Below, piece by piece: positions 59,157 to 64,000 of a DNA stretch of 64,000 nt (the first letter of the stretch is position 1; the number at the start of each line of letters is the position of its first letter). A program made the position numbers and the translations under genes. The notes below the pieces were generated by a model. The model worked only from the letters and a program-made list of their open reading frames with translations, was not told the DNA's origin and did no database searches. Source of the stretch: Enterobacter cancerogenus (GTDB lineage: Bacteria > Pseudomonadota > Gammaproteobacteria > Enterobacterales > Enterobacteriaceae); contig JRUP01000026.1 in the NCBI GenBank assembly GCA_000773965.1, positions 221,146 through 285,145 of the forward strand. Direction: 5' to 3'.

Positions 59157-60491
59157 TTATCTAATTAATCGCTTATCCAGATATAAGCCGAGTTCAGATT
59201 CTAAAGTTCTACATGTAACATCCAAATTAATATCTATATATCCCATTGTTGTTGTGATACTTCGGTGCCCCAGTAATCCCTTTACCATTTGTAAATTACG
59301 GTCGGGAGACTTCATTAACTCTGTCGCTAACGTATGCCTGAAGCGATGGGGGGACACAGCAAACCCACAGTCTTTAGATAGTCGCCGAAAGAAAGATTTA
59401 ACTGGTTGAAGCGTTGCAACAGGCGGTAATTTTTCTCTCTCCTTTTCGGTCCAAAGAAATCGGTTAACGTCAAAAATGGCGTCTGTAGATTTAGCACCAT
59501 TTTCAATTGCTCTACTAATCAACACTTGGAGCTGTGGTTTTAAAGGACCAACAATTGGAACGCGCCATTCTCTATGCGTTTTACTGCCATCAAGACGCAA
59601 CTCGATCCAGTTTTCATCAAGATTAATGTCCATCAGTCTCACATGCATCAATTGGTTAACTCGCATTCCGGTGTAACGCAGAGTATCGAGAACGGCGGTC
59701 CAAAACCAAGCCGGATGCAATGCGCAGCGCTTCATTTCTGCAACCGAAAGCTCAGGGTCCAAAGCAACATGCTGCTGCATCAGAAGATACACACGGGTTA
59801 ATTGAGGCTTCGAAAGCGTCTTTTTGCGCTTATCATCAGCACGGACCAAAACTTCATTGAACGGATTTTCAGTCTGAGGGATGAGATTCGCTTTCATGGC
59901 ATAATTTACGATGGCGCGCATATGCGCCACTTTGTTATTCCAAGTGACAGCAGAGGACTCTTCAACGTTAATAACATGCCGTCGCCATTCCTGGACATCA
60001 CGGCGGGTTATCTCACTGAGCTTCCTATCCAGACCATAATATTTCCTAAATCCATTGACTACTTTTCGGTAACTCCACTCCGTTTGAGGGCAAAGAAATT
60101 TTACGAAAAAATATTCATCCAACAACGAATCCCAGCTTGTATCGGTACGCTCGGTGGCATCTCTTTCCAGAAAGTCTTTGCAGCCCGGAGTCAGGTAAGG
60201 CGACAACGCCCGTATTTTGGCGGGATAATCCACTTCACCGTTTTTCGGCCAGGCGTTGAGCTGCTGAAAGATATAGAAGGCAAAGGCGTAAACCAATGAC
60301 GGCGGCACTTCCCACCAGGGACGCGTGCTGCCGGTGCGTAAATCTGGCGGATTATGAATGGTCATGCTGCGTGGCGCTAGCATCCAGCCAGCTGACGTGA
60401 TCAACACCAACAGAATGAGGAAAGCGCAGGCGATGCGCAGCGATTTGATGTGCTGATCGCTGCGTTGAATGGCATTGCGGAACTGGCTCAT
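59157..60491 (-). CDS. Chimeric ORF: ICE protein TIGR03746 N-terminus fused to tyrosine recombinase
   Basis: 444 residues in two unrelated parts. Residues 1-117 are the N-terminal part of a TIGR03746-type conjugative-element protein (membrane helix about 20-38, then PPDLRTGSTRPWWEVPPS and LSPYLTPGCKDFLERD). From about residue 118 (near base 60140) it is a tyrosine recombinase with core-binding domain and a complete catalytic set: Arg in YTGMRVNQ, HRFRH, LLGHRS and Tyr in TTMGYID. The normal rest of TIGR03746 is missing. It looks like an insertion or deletion joining two genes in frame. The recombinase could also start at internal TTG codons near 60132. Confidence 0.82.
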   Translation of the reverse strand: MSQFRNAIQRSDQHIKSLRIACAFLILLVLITSAGWMLAPRSMTIHNPPDLRTGSTRPWWEVPPSLVYAFAFYIFQQLNAWPKNGEVDYPAKIRALSPYLTPGCKDFLERDATERTDTSWDSLLDEYFFVKFLCPQTEWSYRKVVNGFRKYYGLDRKLSEITRRDVQEWRRHVINVEESSAVTWNNKVAHMRAIVNYAMKANLIPQTENPFNEVLVRADDKRKKTLSKPQLTRVYLLMQQHVALDPELSVAEMKRCALHPAWFWTAVLDTLRYTGMRVNQLMHVRLMDINLDENWIELRLDGSKTHREWRVPIVGPLKPQLQVLISRAIENGAKSTDAIFDVNRFLWTEKEREKLPPVATLQPVKSFFRRLSKDCGFAVSPHRFRHTLATELMKSPDRNLQMVKGLLGHRSITTTMGYIDINLDVTCRTLESELGLYLDKRLIR

Positions 60492-60850
60492 TTTCTGGCT
60501 CCCTTCGGTGTACGGCGCAGAGACCAGCTGTGTGAGCTGATGATGAGAGAGCGATCGCCGTAGCCCATTCGACGTTTCTTCTCCTCCAGCCGCTGCCAGA
60601 TATAGTTTTCTGGCTTGCCGCGTTTAAGGCGGGCCATCCAGCGCCCGCCAAACGCAATGAGTAGCAGCGGCATGAGCAGCATCCCTGTCGGGATGATGAC
60701 CCAGCCAACCAGTGGAAAAAACGGCAGACACACCACGCCTCCAACCGCTAATCCAATCAATGCCGCCAGCCCCAATTCCGGCGTGGTGAAACCGCGAAAC
60801 ACGACAGGTTCGGCATTAAGTCGATCGGGCAGGAAACGGATGGTCTGCAT
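60488..60850 (-). CDS. ICE conjugal transfer protein, TIGR03750 family
   Basis: 120 residues from ATG 60850. Two membrane helices (about 26-45 and 48-66), preceded by LPDRLNAEPVVFRGFTTPE and followed by KRGKPENYIWQRLEEKK, the TIGR03750 signature region. It is part of the MPF-G type IV secretion apparatus of ICEs. It overlaps the chimeric gene by 4 bp (ATGA). Confidence 0.85.
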   Translation of the reverse strand: MQTIRFLPDRLNAEPVVFRGFTTPELGLAALIGLAVGGVVCLPFFPLVGWVIIPTGMLLMPLLLIAFGGRWMARLKRGKPENYIWQRLEEKKRRMGYGDRSLIISSHSWSLRRTPKGARK

Positions 60851-60860
60851 GCTTATCCCC

Positions 60861-61238
60861 TTACAGAATGATTTCGGCAGACTGACCGAGCAGCCAGATA
60901 GTTGCGACCAGCAGCACAACACCGGTTGCGACGATGGAGCCAAACTTGGTCCAGGTGGCGCGCTCGTTACGCACTTCAACGAATGTATGCACCGCGCTGG
61001 TTGCGACGTTGATAAATGCCACCGCACAGACCAGCAGACCGGCGAAGACAATGAAGTCCTGCGCATAGCCTTTGATCTGGCCCATCAATCCGGTGCCGCC
61101 GCTGGATTCCGGCGCTTCAACCGAAGGCAGATCGGCCAACGCCGGTTTGCAGGACAGCCAGGCCAGAATCAACCCGGAACCCAGACGCATGACCTGACGG
61201 TCTTTAAAGCGAGACAAGCGAACAAACTTTGATTTCAT
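60861..61238 (-). CDS. ICE membrane protein, TIGR03745 family
   Basis: 125 residues from ATG 61238. A signal-like helix ending CKPALA, then a GGTGLMGQIKGYAQDF segment and two further membrane helices ending in AEIIL. This matches pilin-like TIGR03745 proteins of integrative conjugative elements. It lies 10 bp before the TIGR03750 gene. Confidence 0.83.
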   Translation of the reverse strand: MKSKFVRLSRFKDRQVMRLGSGLILAWLSCKPALADLPSVEAPESSGGTGLMGQIKGYAQDFIVFAGLLVCAVAFINVATSAVHTFVEVRNERATWTKFGSIVATGVVLLVATIWLLGQSAEIIL

Positions 61239-61284
61239 GGAACATTCCTCTTTGACGGGTAAAGGCACTTCGAAAATGTCTGCG

Positions 61285-61521
61285 TTAACTGGCGAACATC
61301 CAGATGCAGACGATCAGTAAAGCCACAGAACGGATAACAAATCGGGCAAGCGCGGCATCCCTGACTTTGGTATTTGCCCAGCCATGCCAGACATCTACCG
61401 CCGCCCATGCTGCCCAGAGAAACAGCACGCACAGTAGTAGCCCAACGGACACCAGATACAGAACGCTAATATCGATGTTGCCGGATGCCGTTTTAAACGC
61501 GTTGATCTGCGCGGCAGTCAT
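61285..61521 (-). CDS. ICE protein, TIGR03758 family
   Basis: 78 residues from ATG 61521, chosen for its 4-bp ATGA overlap with the upstream gene; an in-frame ATG at 61527 is also possible. Two membrane helices (about 20-38 and 60-76) around a short DVWHGWANTKVRD loop, as in TIGR03758 proteins. Part of the conserved ICE gene order. Confidence 0.82.
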   Translation of the reverse strand: MTAAQINAFKTASGNIDISVLYLVSVGLLLCVLFLWAAWAAVDVWHGWANTKVRDAALARFVIRSVALLIVCIWMFAS

Positions 61522-61856
61522 CGCCATAGAGGACGGCCTCGCGTGTAATCACCGCTGACTTTGCCGTAATCCAGCGGCTGCGCACGGGAAGGCTGCGTGT
61601 AGCGGTCGATGCCAGCACGCATGGTGTTGAGGTCTTCGTTGGCGTTTTTGTAATCGAACAGGTAACGGCGGCGGTTATTGGGATCGGACTGCGCGGCGAC
61701 GGTGCGGGCGCGGTCAAGAGAGAGTTGGACTTGATCGAGTAGGCGTTGGGTGGTGGCTAGTTCGTCGAGTTCAGAAGCATTCGACAAAATCGGCAAAAAA
61801 ATGAGAGCTGATAGTGCAATACTCAACAAAACGTGAGATTTGAAATTGAAAGACAT
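61518..61856 (-). CDS. RAQPRD-family ICE protein (TIGR01690)
   Basis: 112 residues with a signal peptide ending SNASE. The mature part is helical (RLLDQVQLSLDRARTVAAQS, RYLFDYKNANED) and carries the family motif as RAQPLDYG near residue 94, with Leu in place of Arg. First of the five ICE genes retained here. Genes usually upstream, such as traD-like ones, are replaced by unrelated AT-rich sequence. Confidence 0.87.
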   Translation of the reverse strand: MSFNFKSHVLLSIALSALIFLPILSNASELDELATTQRLLDQVQLSLDRARTVAAQSDPNNRRRYLFDYKNANEDLNTMRAGIDRYTQPSRAQPLDYGKVSGDYTRGRPLWR

Positions 61857-61958
61857 ATATTATCCTCGCAATAGATTTGCTGAGGATGGTTAGCTTTGAG
61901 CAATTAACTATCAATGAAGAAATAGATACAACCGAATGTCATTTATGGAGGAATGATG

Positions 61959-62531
61959 ATGCGTGCGATATATGAGAAGATTTTGGATTGGAAAAAACAA
62001 CTCACTTTTACATTTGTATTAGGTTTGGTTATCTCTTTGGTTATATGGTGGAATCCACGTTCAATCAGTGACGAGAGAACTGATGCTATTGTGGGGCGAT
62101 GGTCGTTCGACTATGCAAGGACACAATCTGGATTTACTGAAGAGATTAAAGGAAAAACAACTTATTACTCGACGGGAAAATACAATGTTATAGGTGATAT
62201 AACCTATAAGTGGCTGAAGGATGGTCATCGAAATTTTATAACATATAGGACAGATGGTGCAGGTGGCTGGAAAATCTACAATAAGAATCTGATCATTTCT
62301 CTTGAAGACATGAAATCAAACCCAATCAAATTGATAGTTTCAGGAAAAGAGTATTCTGATTCGGAAATGGCTATATTAAGAAGTCTTGATTTCCCATCAC
62401 CAGAAAAGACTATGGTGAAAGGAAAGTCACAATCGTATGTGATAATTGAGCAGAGTGAAAAACAAATTATTTTAGAAGCTGATAATCCATACGGTGATGA
62501 TTTTAAAATCAATATGACTAAGGATGAATAG
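61959..62531 (+). CDS. Hypothetical protein with one membrane anchor
   Basis: 190 residues from ATG 61959, seven bases after GGAGG; ATGs at 61953 and 61956 are too close to it. One membrane helix (about residues 15-33) followed by a beta-rich domain (GRWSFDYARTQSG, TYYSTGKYNVIGD, YRTDGAGGWKIYN) that recalls lipocalin-like stress or stability proteins. Strongly AT-rich compared with the ICE genes beside it. I do not recognise a family with confidence; it may be island cargo. Confidence 0.65.
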   Translation: MRAIYEKILDWKKQLTFTFVLGLVISLVIWWNPRSISDERTDAIVGRWSFDYARTQSGFTEEIKGKTTYYSTGKYNVIGDITYKWLKDGHRNFITYRTDGAGGWKIYNKNLIISLEDMKSNPIKLIVSGKEYSDSEMAILRSLDFPSPEKTMVKGKSQSYVIIEQSEKQIILEADNPYGDDFKINMTKDE

Positions 62532-62991
62532 TTTTTATTTTTTAACTTCTTCATCCTAATTGGCTGTTACACCGTGTTCGTGGCTTGGCTACTGACGATA
62601 GCGCATAAAGTCAGGCTTTGCGTGCTATTGTCCAGTTTAAACGAACATGCTTAGCATGTGAGCAGAAAAAATCACTCTCAGCATCATGCAATTTTCCGTG
62701 CGTTCCATGCATCTGTTTACTGGATATTGCCATCCGCAATACGTCACGTAATTTTCTCATATTACCGAGTGATGCTTTCCATATGGTTAAGTTTGTAATT
62801 GCCAGCCAGCTTCACGTTAGCCACGCCGCATTAACGCCGGTAACTTTCACGTTTTCCGCATATGGTCAGCAGCGAACCTTAGAGTTAGAAGCGCTTTGAT
62901 ATGATTGATAATACATAATAATTATTGGTATATTAAGAAAATTTTGAACGCGGATTGTGGCGGCATAACTACGAGAGAACGAGGAGTGTAA
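62532..62991. other. Gap before GIY-YIG gene
   Basis: About 460 bp. A possible 93-codon frame at 62618-62899 has Cys-rich content and no convincing ribosome-binding site, so I do not call it. It may be a gene remnant. No tRNA or mobile-element ends seen. Confidence 0.5.
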
Positions 62992-63648
62992 ATGGTTCCG
63001 GGATATGTATATATATTAGTCAATCCAAGCATGCCTGGATTGATTAAGATTGGTCGTACGCTTCGAGACTCTCGTATGCGCGCCCGTGAGCTTTCCTCAA
63101 CTGGTGTTCCAACCCCATTTCAGGTGGCATTTGAGTTGTTTGCCGAACAACATGAAGAACTTGAAGCGATGATTCATTTAGAATTGGCAGATTATCGCGT
63201 TAATGCCGCTCGTGAGTTCTTCCGCTTCCCACTCGATAAAGCGATAGCCTTACTCCTTAATTTAGCAAAACCCGTACAAAATTCTACTGAGCAATATGTG
63301 GCAGAAGATATAACACAACGGCTTCTGGATAAATATTCTGGGTATCTAAACCCTAATATTGTAGCAGTTAAAATTGTTCAGATACCTGGGGTTGTTTGGC
63401 TGGAGATCACAACTGAGGATGAAAGGGCTGGGTATCTTGTGGATCAAAACATCAAGCGTACTGATTTAGCCTTCATTACAACTTCAGGTGATGTGTTTTT
63501 TCGGCCAGGGGATGATGTGAGTTCAAACGCGCGTAAATTTGTTAACGACTATGACGCGTACTCTATAGTCATGACCACTGATCTTTTTCATGATGAAGCT
63601 TGCCGAAAAATATTTTATGAATTTGAAATGCAACCGCAGAGAAGTTAG
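62992..63648 (+). CDS. GIY-YIG-like (T5orf172/MUG113) domain protein
   Basis: 218 residues. The first 85 residues fit the T5orf172/MUG113 branch of the GIY-YIG nuclease fold: GYVYILVNPSMPGLIKIGRT at the start, RARELSSTGVPTPFQV, then ADYRVNAAREFFRFP. The C-terminal 110 residues are not recognised. An AGGAGTGTAA leader precedes the ATG. Such proteins occur on phages and islands, some in defence or repair; function here is open. AT-rich. Confidence 0.75.
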   Translation: MVPGYVYILVNPSMPGLIKIGRTLRDSRMRARELSSTGVPTPFQVAFELFAEQHEELEAMIHLELADYRVNAAREFFRFPLDKAIALLLNLAKPVQNSTEQYVAEDITQRLLDKYSGYLNPNIVAVKIVQIPGVVWLEITTEDERAGYLVDQNIKRTDLAFITTSGDVFFRPGDDVSSNARKFVNDYDAYSIVMTTDLFHDEACRKIFYEFEMQPQRS

Positions 63649-64000
63649 CTATCTTCTTATTGATTGCTAATTAAAATAACGTTCATTTACTAATTGGTTA
63701 AGTTATTTACTTGCCGATTAAAGTGTGAGTATTTACATGTTCACCCTTCAGGTTATAAATGTTTGCTGGGTGTTGTCAGGTTCATTATACTTATCATCAC
63801 CCCTCAATTTAAATGATGTAATTATAAGTATTGCATCCATGACTTAAAAATGAGCATTAACAATGGAATGTGAGATCGTGCTAGATGTATTTCAACAAAA
63901 ATAAGAAATTAATATGTGAATTCACAGGCAACAATATTAAAAAATAAATCGATAAACATTCTTTAGCTAAAGTCTAATCTACAGCACAGCACAGCACAGC
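63649..64000. other. AT-rich end of window with short tandem repeat
   Basis: About 350 bp, very AT-rich, no ORF seen. The last 20 bases (63981-64000) are four copies of ACAGC and may continue outside the window. Confidence 0.6.

Noticed and set aside
59000-60140. Second copy of the tRNA-Phe 3' end as an att site
   Set aside because: I looked for the CCGCGTCCGGGCACCA end near the recombinase by eye and did not find it; a proper repeat search is needed.
62618-62899. 93-codon plus-strand frame in the gap before the GIY-YIG gene
   Set aside because: No ribosome-binding site, no recognisable motif and odd Cys-rich composition; perhaps a remnant, but not supported as a gene.

Overview
The window is chromosomal DNA of an enterobacterium, most likely Erwiniaceae (Pantoea/Erwinia-like). 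Housekeeping genes match Enterobacterales proteins closely (prfC, osmY, ytjA, yjjU, yjjV, deoCABD, ftnA, ylaC, tRNA-Phe), and prfC-osmY-ytjA-yjjU-yjjV-deoCABD keeps the Escherichia coli order except that yjjW-yjjI are missing. Plant-associated traits surround them: beta-glucoside and acid-sugar catabolism, a bifunctional ornithine-lipid synthase and many c-di-GMP genes. All names come from reading the sequence; no search was run.

Layout. 1-1.4 kb (minus): start of an archaic (Csu-type) chaperone-usher pilus operon with an RcsAB box upstream. 1.9-6.3 kb: tandem MHYT-GGDEF-EAL paralogues. 6.4-9.3 kb: MocR regulator, ylaC, cupin protein. 9.4-13.3 kb: the four-gene Anbu proteasome-like operon (ATP-grasp, alpha-E, transglutaminase, Anbu). 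13.5-15.3 kb: OlsF-like ornithine-lipid synthase. 15.4-20.3 kb: iron/phosphonate-type ABC importer fused in operon to a metallo-beta-lactamase-fold hydrolase. 20.5-23.3 kb: PAS4-GGDEF-EAL protein. 23.5-25.4 kb: ferritin and an M20 amidohydrolase. 25.7-34.9 kb: conserved prfC-to-deoD block, with a well-preserved deo promoter (CRP sites and a DeoR operator). 35.2-37.1 kb: an extra PBP2-type transpeptidase. 37.2-41.5 kb (minus): a siaABCD-like signalling operon preceded by a BdlA-like PAS-chemoreceptor.

After tRNA-Phe (41.7 kb) the sequence becomes more AT-rich and accessory. 42.3-49.9 kb is a bgl locus: BglG antiterminator, two ribonucleic antiterminator (RAT)/terminator elements, porin BglH, an exported apiosidase-like glycosidase, PTS permease BglF and 6-phospho-beta-glucosidase. 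Divergent from it, 50.2-58.1 kb holds an acid-sugar catabolic cluster (SMP-30 lactonase, Gfo/Idh/MocA dehydrogenase, GntR regulator, MFS transporter; and on the minus strand ABM protein, IPMDH-type dehydrogenase, OtnK-type kinase, OtnC-type aldolase). Its three promoter regions share a palindrome with a GTATAC core. A DeoR-family gene follows. 59.2-61.9 kb is a fragment of an integrative conjugative element (RAQPRD, TIGR03758, TIGR03745, TIGR03750, TIGR03746), in which the last gene is cut and joined in frame to a tyrosine recombinase. The last 2 kb are AT-rich, with a membrane-anchored hypothetical protein and a GIY-YIG-like protein.

How the parts may work together: pili, four c-di-GMP enzymes, SiaABC and the BdlA-like receptor all point to control of surface attachment. 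The region past tRNA-Phe reads as a decayed conjugative island carrying plant-sugar metabolism. A working idea, not shown by sequence alone, is that the exported glycosidase trims a plant glycoside, the bgl genes take the glucoside part, and the divergent cluster oxidises the released sugar or acid.
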